Shown: in pieces, positions 53,095 to 63,100 of the stretch
How the letters are laid out: each line of letters starts with the position of its first letter
Numbering within the stretch: the first letter of the stretch is position 1
Assembly: GCA_034506175.1 (NCBI GenBank)
Contig: JAPDQB010000007.1
Coordinates: 1 to 64,000, forward strand
Source: a candidate division KSB1 bacterium
Lineage (GTDB): Bacteria; Zhuqueibacterota; Zhuqueibacteria; Zhuqueibacterales; Zhuqueibacteraceae
Length of the DNA stretch: 64,000 bases
Reading direction: 5' to 3'
The notes under the pieces: model-generated
Seen by the model: only the letters and a program-made list of their open reading frames with translations
Told to the model about the DNA's origin: nothing
Database searches by the model: none
Position numbers and translations under genes: made by a program

Positions 53095-55371
53095 ATGGAC
53101 GATAAAAAAACCAACCACGCCTCGAAAAACATGCTGGCGGCCCGTCGCCGCGCGCCGAGTGCCAGGCGGCATCCCGAAGTTTCCATCACGATCATCACCT
53201 GGAACTCGCGCCTATTGCTGCAAGATTGCCTCGAGTCCATTTACGCCGGCACGCGAAAGATCGATTTCGAAATCATCGTCGTCGACAACGGCTCGCGTGA
53301 TGGCACGGTCGAGATGCTGCACCAGCGTTTTCCGAAAGTCCGGCTGATTGAAAACCTCGCAAACCGGGGCGTCGCCCCGGCGCGCAATCAAGCCCTGCGC
53401 GCCGCCAGGGGCGATTTCGTTTTAATATTGGATGCAGACACCCGAGTTCTGCCCGGCGCGATCGACGATTTGGCGGCCTTCGCCCGCAGCACGCCGGATG
53501 CCGGCATCGTCGGCGCCAAAATGATTGACCCCGACGGTGCGCTGCAGCTCACCTGCCGCCGTTTTCCGACGATCTTCACGCCGCTGCTGCGGCGCTTGCA
53601 ATTCATTCCTCTCTTTCGCAACAGCCGCAGCCTGCGCGATCAGGTGATGGCCGATTGGGATCACAACTCGATTCGCGAAGTGGATTACGTCATTGGCGCC
53701 TGCCAGTTGATTCGCCGCGAGGTGATCGCGGAAGTCGGATTGCTGGATGAAAATATTTTTTACGGCCCCGAAGACGTCGATTATTGCCTGCGGGCGCAGT
53801 CGCATGGCTGGAAGGTCTATTATTACCCGAACGCCACGATCATGCACTATGAGCGGCGCATCACGCGAAATTTTTTTCGTGCCGTCAGTTGGAAGCATCT
53901 GTGGGCGGTGTTTTATTTTTTTCAAAAGCACGGCTATCTCTTCAATGCAAAAAACCGCGATTACGCCATCATCATGCCGCGGCTCATCGAAGGCGTGCTG
54001 CTCGGTGTCAGTGATTTGACGGCCATCATCGCTTCGTTTTTGCTCTGGGCGTGGTTTCGCGGAAAAATGGGACTTTACACAATCACCGACCCGACGCAGC
54101 TTTTCACCAGCGCTGTCTTGATCGCCGCTTTTTGGTTCGTGCTGTTTTTGTTTTTCGGTCTTTATCGCGCCTGGTATGCGCATTCGCGCTTCGATGAATT
54201 GGTGAAGATCGTTAAAACGGTTTTTTTCGGCGTGGTTTTGATTTTTCTGCTGACCGTTGATTTCGAGCGGGATTTTACCACACCGCCGACACGCGGGCGT
54301 TTGCTGATCGTGACGTATTGGCTGTTGATGAGCTTCATGGTCGCCAATGGCCGCCTAATTTTGCGCACCGTGCAGCGGCGTTTATTGGAAGCCGGCATCG
54401 GCGTGCGCCGCACCCTCATCGTCGGCTGGAACAAAAAGGCGCGGGCGCTGCTCGATAAAATCAAGCGCTTTCCGGCGCTGGGCTATCGCGTCGTCGGTTT
54501 CGTTGACGTGAATACGCCCACGGCGCATCAAGCTTACGGCGGGGCGCCGGTCATCGGTTCGATCCGCGAGCTGGGCCGGATCATTCAGGAGCAGCGCGTC
54601 GAGAATGTGCTGATCGCGCTCGACATGTTTCACCGGCGCGAGGTCACCGAAGTGGTCAATCAATGCACGGAATTGCCGGTGACGTTGAAAATCATTCCCG
54701 ATCTTTACAGCATCGTGATGGGGCAGGCGCGCACCAACCAGGTTTACGGATTCCCGCTCATCGAAATTTTTCCGCAAATCATGCCGCTGTGGCAGCGGCG
54801 CAGCAAGCGGCTTTTGGATGTGACGGTTTCGCTGGCTGTTCTCACGCTCGGCCTGCCGTTGTGGCTGCTGCTCGCGGCGGCCATTCGGCTGGATTCACCG
54901 GGGCCGATTTTCTCCCGGCAAAAACGCGTCGGCAAAGACGGTCGGATTTTCAAGCTGATCAGATTTCGCGTCAAGCGAAAAGCGCCGCTCAATTCAAACG
55001 GACGGCCGGCAACCGGAAAAAATAATTTTGAAATCACACGAGTCGGCCGGTTCATGCGACAATGGAATTTGGAAAAAATACCGCAATTTCTCAACGTGCT
55101 GCGTGGCGAGATGAGCCTGGTGGGGCCGCGGCCGGCGCGGCCTCGAGTTGTTGAAAAGCTGAAAAAAGAAGTTCCCTTTTACATGCGGCGTTTCAAAGTT
55201 CAGCCCGGCCTCACCGGCTGGGCGCAGGTTCAAGACGCTGATCACGGCTCGCTGGAAGGCGTGAAGCAAAAACTGCAATATGATTTTTTTTATGTGGAAA
55301 ACATGTCGCTGGCGATGGACGTCAAGATTTTGCTGCATGCGGTTTATCGAATGTTGGTCTCTAACAAGTAA
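53095..55371 (+). CDS. GT2 - polyprenyl glycosylphosphotransferase fusion, copy 2, altered catalytic pair
   Basis: This 758-residue paralogue of the previous gene has the same domain order. Its GT2 motif is a proper D113-A-D115. In the C-terminal phosphoglycosyltransferase, however, the essential Asp-Glu pair is E660-K661 (NLEKIPQF), the KFRTM motif reads RFRVK, and about ten residues before it are shortened. GPRPARP and the membrane parts remain. The second domain is therefore likely inactive as a transferase but may still bind undecaprenyl intermediates. The protein could work as a lipid-anchored GT2 partner of copy 1. Codon usage and composition match its neighbour. Confidence 0.85.
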   Translation: MDDKKTNHASKNMLAARRRAPSARRHPEVSITIITWNSRLLLQDCLESIYAGTRKIDFEIIVVDNGSRDGTVEMLHQRFPKVRLIENLANRGVAPARNQALRAARGDFVLILDADTRVLPGAIDDLAAFARSTPDAGIVGAKMIDPDGALQLTCRRFPTIFTPLLRRLQFIPLFRNSRSLRDQVMADWDHNSIREVDYVIGACQLIRREVIAEVGLLDENIFYGPEDVDYCLRAQSHGWKVYYYPNATIMHYERRITRNFFRAVSWKHLWAVFYFFQKHGYLFNAKNRDYAIIMPRLIEGVLLGVSDLTAIIASFLLWAWFRGKMGLYTITDPTQLFTSAVLIAAFWFVLFLFFGLYRAWYAHSRFDELVKIVKTVFFGVVLIFLLTVDFERDFTTPPTRGRLLIVTYWLLMSFMVANGRLILRTVQRRLLEAGIGVRRTLIVGWNKKARALLDKIKRFPALGYRVVGFVDVNTPTAHQAYGGAPVIGSIRELGRIIQEQRVENVLIALDMFHRREVTEVVNQCTELPVTLKIIPDLYSIVMGQARTNQVYGFPLIEIFPQIMPLWQRRSKRLLDVTVSLAVLTLGLPLWLLLAAAIRLDSPGPIFSRQKRVGKDGRIFKLIRFRVKRKAPLNSNGRPATGKNNFEITRVGRFMRQWNLEKIPQFLNVLRGEMSLVGPRPARPRVVEKLKKEVPFYMRRFKVQPGLTGWAQVQDADHGSLEGVKQKLQYDFFYVENMSLAMDVKILLHAVYRMLVSNK

Positions 55372-55400
55372 AATGTGTGCAAAAAAGCAAAGATTTTTGG

Positions 55401-55460
55401 CTCACAGAAATGGAACTCTCACAGAAAAAATCACTTCGGTGAGAGCTCCATTTCTGTGAG
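55401..55460. terminator. Long inverted repeat, probable terminator
   Basis: Two 22-bp arms (55401-55422 and 55439-55460) match at all but one position around a 16-bp loop. It lies 30 bp after the second fusion gene. No T-tract follows, so it may be a structural repeat or an IS-end remnant as easily as a terminator. The sequence up to 55540 holds no gene. Confidence 0.5.
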
Positions 55461-55539
55461 CGAGTAAATCTTGTTGGTTGCGGCTTGTCTGCGTTGGACA
55501 AACACAAATGAGAAAGCCATGTCCACGTGACGGTCCGCA

Positions 55540-55947
55540 GCGGGATTGAAAAATTTTGCCGGGCATCTGCAAACCGAAGGCTACGCAGCCTGCGAGGCGA
55601 TTACCCGCCGGCCGGAGGTAACGGCGTTGGGCTGTATGGCGCACGCGCGGCGTGAATTCGTCGAGGCCAACGACGGTGATGCGGGCCGAGCCGACTGGAT
55701 GCTGTCGCAGATGCAGCAGCTTTATCAGATCGAGCGCCAAGCGCGCGAAGCGAACTTGTCGCACGACGAGCGCTATCGACAGCGGCAGGAGTCCGCCCGG
55801 CCGATTCTGATTGAGATCAAAGCCTGCCTGGATCAAGTGGAGCCTTTTGCCTATCTCAAAGACCTGCTCAGCCGCATCGCCGACCATCCGCACCGGCGCG
55901 TTGCCGAGCTTTTGCCACAGAACTGGAAAACTCCCTCTCAAATATAA
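55540..55947 (+). mobile_element. IS66-family transposase relic
   Basis: The open frame (about 133 codons, no proper start) carries the middle of an IS66 transposase (AGHLQTEGYAACEA, then LGCMAHARREFVEA) and its far C-terminus (YLKDLLSRIADHPHRRVAELLPQNW). The segment in between, which includes the final catalytic Glu of the DDE triad, is deleted. The 5' half is also missing. No intact terminal repeats were found. It marks the left edge of the helicase-nuclease region. Confidence 0.8.
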
Positions 55948-56241
55948 ATCATTTGGCCCCTCGGTGCAAGACGGGATTCACCGAGGGGATACGGATGGAC
56001 GAGGCGATCGTGGATTGGGCAGAGAGATTGGTGAGGGGAGAAATTACGCACCCGTTGTGCCTCCCGCAGCAGCTCCGATTGTCGGTACAAAAATAACATA
56101 TGATTTCAAGCACATTAGGGACGAAGTGGCGAGTTTTATGATGTCAGACCCACAGTGCCATTTGGCGCTTCAGGCACGAACGCGCGGCCATTGTTAAGTC
56201 TGAAACGTCAGGATATATCACATCACCGGCGCAAATGCAGT
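55948..56241. other. Intergenic, 294 bp
   Basis: I see no supported gene. A CCCCTCGG/CCGAGGGG pair (55964-55991) could form a hairpin just after the IS66 relic. It may contain the promoter of the helicase gene. Confidence 0.35.
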
Positions 56242-58926
56242 ATGCCTCAAGCTGGGATCACGCTCAAACAGCTTTGGCGGGAGCAAAATTTCGAACCAAA
56301 CGACAATCAGAAAGACGCCATCCTACATGTCGACGGCCCGCTGTTTCTGCCCGCCGGCCCCGGCTCGGGCAAGACACGCGTGCTCCTGTGGCGAGCGCTG
56401 AATTTGATTGTCTTTCACGGGGTCAAGCCCGAAGAAATTTTCCTTTCAACCTTCACCGAAAAGGCGGCGTTGCAACTGAAGGAGGGCCTGCGTGTACTGC
56501 TCGGCATGGTCACCAGTCTCACCAACACGCCCTACGATCTTTCCAAAATGTATGTGGGCACGGTCCACTCCCTGTGCCAAAAAATTCTTGCCGACCGCCG
56601 CTTCTATCCGCATCGCGAGCGCGGCAGAGTTCCCGTTATCCTCGATGAGCTTGACCAGTACTTTCATCTTTCCAATCGCCGCCGCTGGCAGGAATTCACC
56701 CGCGCCGCAGGATTGTGCGAGGCGCCGGAGCAGCAGATCAATAGCTTGTTCATCAATCATGAGCGGCGCTCGGCTTCCCGCCATGAGGCCTTGACCAACT
56801 GCCTCGCGCTGTTCAACCGCCTTTCCGAAGAATGCCGGGATCCGCAATGGGACAAGCAGCGAGCCAACGACCCCGTGCTGCAAGCGCTGCTGGAGATGTA
56901 CGATCTCTATCGCCGCTCACTGGACACGAATGGCATTCCGCAAACTGACTTGTCTCTTCTGCAACAGCGCGCCTATCTGGTGCTCTCGGAATTCGAGGAT
57001 TCACCGCACGTTTTCAAGCATGTCATCATCGATGAGTATCAGGACACCAACACGGTGCAGGAGCTCATCTTTTTCCACCTCGCTGCCGGCAGCAAAAACT
57101 TGTGCGTCGTCGGTGATGATGACCAGGCGCTTTATCGCTTCCGCGGCGCCACCGTGGAAAACTTCGTCGAGTTTCCGCAGCGCTGCCGCGAACGCTTTGG
57201 CATCTCACCTCGCATCATTCCTTTGACGACCAATTATCGTTCCCGCAAGCAGATCGTTGATTTCTATACCGAGTTCATGACGCTGTGCGACTGGCGCAAA
57301 CCGGCCAATCCCGCTCACAATGGAACACGTAGCGCAGACATCTTGTCTGCAGGCAAGGAGGCCCACCCTGCTCCATACGCCACTGCGCCTTTGACCGCGC
57401 AATCCTTCCGCGTCGCGGGAAAACAGATTCGCGCCAACAGCAAGGACAATGGCGTCGCTGTTGTGGCCAGCACACCCGCCAAGCCGGAGGAGGCGTGCCG
57501 TGAAATCGCCGCCCTGGTTCGGCGCCTGCTGAAGGAAGGCAAAGTGCAAAACGAAAATCAAATCGCCTTTCTCTATCCCTCGCTCAAATACGATGGCAAG
57601 ATGACCGCCCAAGTCCGCCGTATGAAAGAGGCCTTGGAGGCCGAAGGCTTGAAAGTTTATGCCCCGCACGCGGGCAGATTTTTGGAAGTGGAGGAAGCCA
57701 TCGCTTGCTTCGGCCTCTATCTGCATATCTTCGGTAAACCAGGCCGTGGTCAGTTCGCTGGTTCCGACTACCAGCAATATCACGATTGGATCGAAGCCGC
57801 CCACAACAGAGCCGAAGAGCTGCTGAGCGAGGATGCGCATTTGGCCGCTTTCGTCGAACACCGGCGGGAGGAAATCCGGCAAGTGGTGCAGGATTATCAA
57901 GCCCTGTCGCGTGTCGTCAACCGCGAGCAATGGAATCTGCAAGCGCCGTATGAAATTGATCGGATGAAACGGCCGCTGTATCAAGCGCCCGGCCTCTCCG
58001 AGCGCGCACGCCGGTCACTCTCCAGTCAGTATTTCGAAAACATCATTCGCAAGCGCGCCGCCGAAGGCCGGGCGTTTACACTGCAATACCTCATCAAGCG
58101 CGCCACCGCGCTGGATTGGAACCTGCTCGATCTTTTTTATCAACTCTGCGGCTTCGAGCACTTCAAAGCGATGTTTGATTTGGCGGAGCGCGGTCGCGAC
58201 GAAGGCCCGATCTGCAACCTTGCCTTGATTTCCAAATATCTCTCGCGCTTCAACGACGAGTATGCCGCCATTCTCACCGCGGAAATGTTCGAGAACGACG
58301 GTTTCGAGAGACTCTTCTTTCGCTTCTATCTGTACGTCCTGTTTCGTCGTGGCGAGTCCGAGTATGAAGACGCGGATGATCCATTTCCCAGGGGCCGCAT
58401 TCCGTTTATCACCATTCATCAAGCCAAGGGATTGGAATTTCCTGTGGTGATTTTGGCGAATCCGCGCAAGGACAATCGCGGGCCGCAGGCGGTGGAGAGG
58501 CTGGTGCGTCCTTTTCTCGATCGTCAGGGCGAGCCGCTGGATCGCATCGCCGAGTTCGATGCCATGCGCATGTTCTATGTGGCTCTGTCACGCGCCAAAA
58601 ATTTGCTGGTCATTGCGCACTTCAAAGGTCAGGGACAGCGCATGAACGAGCCATTCAAAAAATTGCTCGATGATGATTTTCCCAGAATCCCTGATCTGGA
58701 TTGGGAAACTCTGCCCGCGGCGCAGCCTGATGATGTCGAGTTGCCAAAAAACTATTCCTACACCGGCGATTTTTTGCTCTATCTACAATGCCCGCGGCAA
58801 TACATGATCTATCGCAAATACGGCTTCGCGCCCTCGCGTTCGCTGACGATGATGTTCGGCAACCTCGTGCACCGCACGCTGGATGATCTGCATCAATTTT
58901 TGATTGCGCAGAGGAGCAAGACATGA
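56242..58926 (+). CDS. UvrD/Rep-family helicase with truncated nuclease end
   Basis: This 894-residue superfamily 1A helicase has all motifs: Walker A G39-PGSGKT, TFTEKAALQL, DEYQDTN, VVGDDDQALYRFRG, TTNYRSR, HQAKGLEFP and VALSRAKN. After the helicase core, the last 60 residues are the beginning of an AddB/RecB-type PD-(D/E)xK domain: C850 in CPRQY and H877 in FGNLVHR. The rest of that domain and three more Cys are encoded in the next gene, so the polypeptide seems split. ATG 56242 begins before the helicase fold. Residues about 362-382 come from an inserted dispersed repeat. It is probably a repair or anti-phage helicase-nuclease. Confidence 0.88.
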   Translation: MPQAGITLKQLWREQNFEPNDNQKDAILHVDGPLFLPAGPGSGKTRVLLWRALNLIVFHGVKPEEIFLSTFTEKAALQLKEGLRVLLGMVTSLTNTPYDLSKMYVGTVHSLCQKILADRRFYPHRERGRVPVILDELDQYFHLSNRRRWQEFTRAAGLCEAPEQQINSLFINHERRSASRHEALTNCLALFNRLSEECRDPQWDKQRANDPVLQALLEMYDLYRRSLDTNGIPQTDLSLLQQRAYLVLSEFEDSPHVFKHVIIDEYQDTNTVQELIFFHLAAGSKNLCVVGDDDQALYRFRGATVENFVEFPQRCRERFGISPRIIPLTTNYRSRKQIVDFYTEFMTLCDWRKPANPAHNGTRSADILSAGKEAHPAPYATAPLTAQSFRVAGKQIRANSKDNGVAVVASTPAKPEEACREIAALVRRLLKEGKVQNENQIAFLYPSLKYDGKMTAQVRRMKEALEAEGLKVYAPHAGRFLEVEEAIACFGLYLHIFGKPGRGQFAGSDYQQYHDWIEAAHNRAEELLSEDAHLAAFVEHRREEIRQVVQDYQALSRVVNREQWNLQAPYEIDRMKRPLYQAPGLSERARRSLSSQYFENIIRKRAAEGRAFTLQYLIKRATALDWNLLDLFYQLCGFEHFKAMFDLAERGRDEGPICNLALISKYLSRFNDEYAAILTAEMFENDGFERLFFRFYLYVLFRRGESEYEDADDPFPRGRIPFITIHQAKGLEFPVVILANPRKDNRGPQAVERLVRPFLDRQGEPLDRIAEFDAMRMFYVALSRAKNLLVIAHFKGQGQRMNEPFKKLLDDDFPRIPDLDWETLPAAQPDDVELPKNYSYTGDFLLYLQCPRQYMIYRKYGFAPSRSLTMMFGNLVHRTLDDLHQFLIAQRSKT
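57329..57352. repeat. 46-bp repeat fragment inside the helicase gene
   Basis: The left half of the dispersed element (outer-stem arm plus the first hairpin) lies within the helicase coding frame and is read as RSADILSAG. The right half is replaced by unrelated sequence up to about 57390. The reading frame stays open across it, between helicase motifs. Confidence 0.7.
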
Positions 58927-58994
58927 TGCCGGTGTTATGAATACAAGTTGGCAAAGCGGCGGTGACTTTGTGTTCCTGTCATCACGATGAAAAT

Positions 58995-59040
58995 GTAGCG
59001 CAGACATCTTGTCTACATGCAGGCTGGAAGCCTGCGCTAC
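58995..59040. repeat. 46-bp double-hairpin repeat, copy 2
   Basis: A full element with outer stem GTAGCGCAG / CTGCGCTAC and both inner hairpins (one base changed in the first). The flanks ATCACGATGAAAAT and GGCATTTTCGTGG are the reverse of those around copy 1 at 19544. Confidence 0.85.
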
Positions 59041-59091
59041 GGCATTTTCGTGGTAATTGCCCATGCCGGGCTCGACATCCATGATGAAAAT

Positions 59092-59137
59092 GTAGCGCAG
59101 ACATCTTGTCTGCATGCAGGCTGGAAGCCTGCGCTAC
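59092..59137. repeat. 46-bp double-hairpin repeat, copy 3
   Basis: A full element in direct orientation to copy 2 with nearly identical flanks (ATGATGAAAAT left, GGCATTGTCGTGG right). The two copies form a 97-bp tandem period between the helicase and nuclease genes. Confidence 0.85.
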
Positions 59138-59233
59138 GGCATTGTCGTGGTAATCTTTTTCGTTTCGAGCACGGTGCTAATGCGAAAAAAGATTCTTTCA
59201 GAATGACATGCGAGGGGAGAGTTGAATGAGAGC

Positions 59234-59278
59234 CATTTTCCCGCCATTTTACCCATGCCTTCAGGCAACGGGAAAATG
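59234..59278. repeat. Hairpin upstream of nuclease gene
   Basis: CATTTTCCCG (59234-59243) and CGGGAAAATG (59269-59278) form a perfect 10-bp inverted repeat with a 25-bp loop. It ends 31 bp before the nuclease start and might affect its translation or be part of the repeat insertion. The gap 58927-59309 otherwise holds only copies 2 and 3 of the 46-bp element. Confidence 0.5.
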
Positions 59279-59309
59279 AACCGCTGTTTCAACCAAGGAT
59301 AAAATTCTC

Positions 59310-60143
59310 ATGATGTTCCCTCGTAACGACATCGAATCCCGCATTCTCGAATTTTTCGAGACCAATTTTGAGATGCTGAAAATGGAATCCGGCCACTCGC
59401 TCTCGCCGGAGGCCAAGTTCGCCGCGCAATTGCAGGTGTTATTTTATTGGCGCCGGCTGCGCAAAGTCGCCGAAAAAGTCACCGACACCGAAGTGCGGCT
59501 CAGCCTGCCGGAGCAAAAGACGCCGCGCGGCCGGCGGTTCGGCATCGAGGGCGTGGTGGACCTCGTGCGCGAGCGCGAGCGCACCGTGATGTACGATATC
59601 AAGACCCACGATGCCGAGGCCGTGCGCAGCAACACCGAGGAGTACCTGCGCCAGTTGAACGTATATGCCCACATCTGGCAAAATCTCAACAAGCAGCGTT
59701 TGGACGAGACCGCAATCATCTCCACCGCTTTTCCGGAGGCGGTGCGCGAGGCCCTGAACAAAACCGAAGAGGAGCTCGAGGCCGAATTGCAGAAGTGGGA
59801 GCCGCTCATTCCCCTGCCCTTCGACGCGAAAAGCGTGCAGGAAACGATTGCGCGCTTCGGTGAGATTGTGGATAAGATAGAAGAAGGCGAGTTTGCGCCA
59901 CCGCCGGTGGACAAGCTAAAAAGGAAGCAGCCCGGCATGAAAGCCATCTTTGCGGTGCAAACCTGCCGCAATTGCGACGCGCGCTTTTCCTGCTCCGCCT
60001 ATCGCGCCTACGCCCAAACCAGCCGCGGCGCAGCAGAGAGCACGTTTCGCCAGCTCTTTTTTGATGATTTTGGTACGGAGGAGGAACGCAATGAGAGGGT
60101 GATGGCGGGGTTGGAGGAGGCGTCACTGATTGAAATTGGATAA
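59310..60143 (+). CDS. PD-(D/E)xK nuclease with iron-sulfur Cys motif
   Basis: This 277-residue protein is the main part of an AddB/RecB/Cas4-like nuclease domain. D84 (EGVVDLV) and D96-I-K98 (YDIKTHD) fit the catalytic D...(D/E)xK. A QLNVYAHIW helix follows, as in RecB nucleases. C219-x2-C222-x5-C228 supplies three of the four ligands of the iron-sulfur cluster, and the fourth Cys and the catalytic His occur at the end of the helicase upstream. It therefore looks like the second half of one ancestral helicase-nuclease; it may act as a separate subunit. It converges with the DUF1998 gene (45-bp gap). Confidence 0.85.
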   Translation: MMFPRNDIESRILEFFETNFEMLKMESGHSLSPEAKFAAQLQVLFYWRRLRKVAEKVTDTEVRLSLPEQKTPRGRRFGIEGVVDLVRERERTVMYDIKTHDAEAVRSNTEEYLRQLNVYAHIWQNLNKQRLDETAIISTAFPEAVREALNKTEEELEAELQKWEPLIPLPFDAKSVQETIARFGEIVDKIEEGEFAPPPVDKLKRKQPGMKAIFAVQTCRNCDARFSCSAYRAYAQTSRGAAESTFRQLFFDDFGTEEERNERVMAGLEEASLIEIG

Positions 60144-60188
60144 CAGTCGGACTTGGACACACGAAAAAGCAAACCCGGAGCCCAGTCC

Positions 60189-63100
60189 TCACTCAAGTTT
60201 TTGTAACAATTCCAACAAATATGAATAAACCGCTCCTCGTTGCATATAGGCATGGACAAACTGATTCCTGTAATTTCTTAAACATCCATAGCACGTGGTT
60301 TCGGGTGCACAACCACAGTAACCATTTACGCGCTCCACTGCGGCCTCAATGCAGGCACGGAGCATTTCTTTGAGTTCTAATTGTGCCACCAAGCCTGCAC
60401 CACCAGGAACATTGTCGTATAAGATGATAGATGGAAAGCTTGCTTTTATGTCATAAGTATTAACAGTTACATTGAGTTCATTGGAGGGAATTTCGAGTAT
60501 TTTCGCTGCTCCTTCTAAAATGGCATAAGCAAGAGTGAAAGCGAACCATTGCGGTTCAATTTTAAAATTATGAGTTTTCAAAAATACGATCTTCAGAACA
60601 TCAGTCACAAAATCATGTCCCAGTGAAAGAAATCTTTCCGGTCGATTACGGCATTTTCTGCCCAAAAAATCTTCGTGCCCGCTCTCGATTTCGGCCCTTG
60701 TCAAGTCGCGAAATCCTGCGCCACACTTTGGACAAATGTAAAATCCTTGTCCTTTGTATCCCTCGCATAAAACCACCATTTCTCCTGGTGATGTTTTGGT
60801 CAGCTCGATAGGGCCATATTTTATTGTTTGCTGGTCGGTGTTTTTGAATCCCACGAAATAAGGTCGAGTTGAGAAGATTCGTTCGGTTTTGCGCCGAGGC
60901 TTGTCGGGACGTTTGTTTTTCGTCAAAAAACCGAATTGCGGCACGACGTAATGCCTCGCGATCATGCCACGGCAACATTTTGTAAAGCTGGGGCTCTGGC
61001 CTGTCTGCCAACGATCAAACTGATTATGTTTGGCGCATTTCGCGTAATGCCATCTCGCCCATTCTTTTTCTGCTACTTTTTTCAAAGCGTAGGATTCCCA
61101 TTCGAATTTATTGGCCACCAATTTACTGCTCGGCGCGAACTCGGCAACGGCGATAGAAAGATCGCGTTCCAGAATGACAGTTTCACGTCCGGTATTATTG
61201 CCCACAGAATGGGTATCGAGTTCGACCACATCCACAGGAAATCCGTATTTGGGAATTACCCCCGTGCGTGAAAGAAAACTCAAGACATCTTCTTTAGCAA
61301 TTGTATTGGCACGTTTCTGCGCCCATTCCGCGCTACGAAATTGATTTGATTGTTTGGATTCGTCTTGAAATTGTTTGATGATCTTGAAATCTGTTGCTAC
61401 TCTCTCTTCTGCTCCCTCCAAAGCAGTAGAAACCAAGCGCTGAATCCATGTGCCGTCCTCCAGTCCCAAAAGGCAGCTTTGCTCGTCGTCTTTAATGATA
61501 GCCTTTAAAGAAGCCAAAATCCTACCATGATCTTTTTGGAGATACCCCTCGAAATCTTTTACAGCCGAGGGTTTATGTAGATCGACAAAGAATGACTCAA
61601 CATTTTTAAATCGATCCGGAAATGCTCTGAGAAAAAAGGATAGCGCAACTGCGGTCAAGTGTCTTATCGCGATTTTTTGGTTGTTTTTCGCAATCACTGG
61701 TGGACTTACTTTGCCGGATATCATACGCTTAGGGTTGTCAAAATGATAAAGATCATGGGCATTGCGGCGGCAATATGTTACTGCAAACCCGATATTGCCT
61801 GCGCGCCGCCCAGCACGGCCAACGCGTTGCGCATAATTGAACGATTCCGGTGGAACATTTCGCAAGAAGATCGTGTCAAGATCACCCAAGTCAACTCCTA
61901 ATTCGAAGGTGGTTGAGCAGCTCAAAACTTGAATTTTGTTATTACGAAAATCGCGCTGATACTCGCGCGCAGTCACTTTCGCCAATTGTGCGGTATGTTC
62001 CTCGACACGTAGAATCTCGGGCTGTAATTCGATATACAAATTGCGATAATGATTGGGTTCCAGTTCGGACATCTTAATCGCAACAAGCTGCCCGTGACAA
62101 TTGCTCCGATTGCAGATGTTTTTTACTGCCACATGCTGCAATCTGCCACAGACGAGGCAACGATAGATGGTGTCCTCATCCGTCACCAATCGAATTCGCC
62201 ACCAATCAGGATTCAAGCGTTTGGCGTCGGTGATCTCATAAAAAATGGCTTCATGTGAAGATCGAGCTTTTTGATCTGTTTCTGAGAATGATTGCCAAAT
62301 AGCGCGCAAGACCTCACCCGCTTTTGTTCGTGCAGCAGATTTTTCCATTCCGGCATGCTCGAAGAGTTTAGCCAGCCAGCGCGCTCTTCTCCCTCTGAGA
62401 CCGTCCCAGCTACGGACAAAATGTTGGCTTCCAGGTTCGCCGATACGAATTTTCATTTGCGGCGATTGCAGCCCGAGGTCTTTCCAATTTAAGTTGACGA
62501 GCGGTGGCAGATTTAGGTTGACAGCTTTATCAAGCCGAACGAAATTCAGTAAAGTTTCCAGTAGAATGAGCTTTTCCGAGTCGGATAAATCCAATGGCAA
62601 ATCATTCAAAAAGCTTTCAAGCTTAAACCAAGAGGGCCATTTCATGACATAACGAATCAGGCCAACGCCTTCCAGGGATTGATTCGTTTCTTCAGCTAAA
62701 AATTCAGAGTAGATTTGTTTCCAAATTGTGTTTGCTCGCTCGAGGTCGCCTGTAGTTTCCCGAAATAGGCGATGTTCTTCGTAGGAATTAGACAAAACAC
62801 TGGCAAGTTCGCTAAAAGTGATTGGACCAGTGGGAGCAAGTTTCCTGAGCGCATTCAAAATCAAGACACGTGAAAGGAGGTTTTGATAACTATCGTCAAG
62901 ATACCAGGCAAAAAAAGCAGCCTGTTGCCGACTATCGGCAAATGCCAAAATTTTCTTTTTTTCTACGGACAAATTTTGCACAAGAGCTGTGGCAATGACG
63001 GCGTTGGGGCCATCCGAGCCGTGCACGATTTCGCGTACGGGGTCTGCAGCTTGATAACCACAGGCTGCGCACTTCGAAATCTGATCTGGATGCTTTTTTG

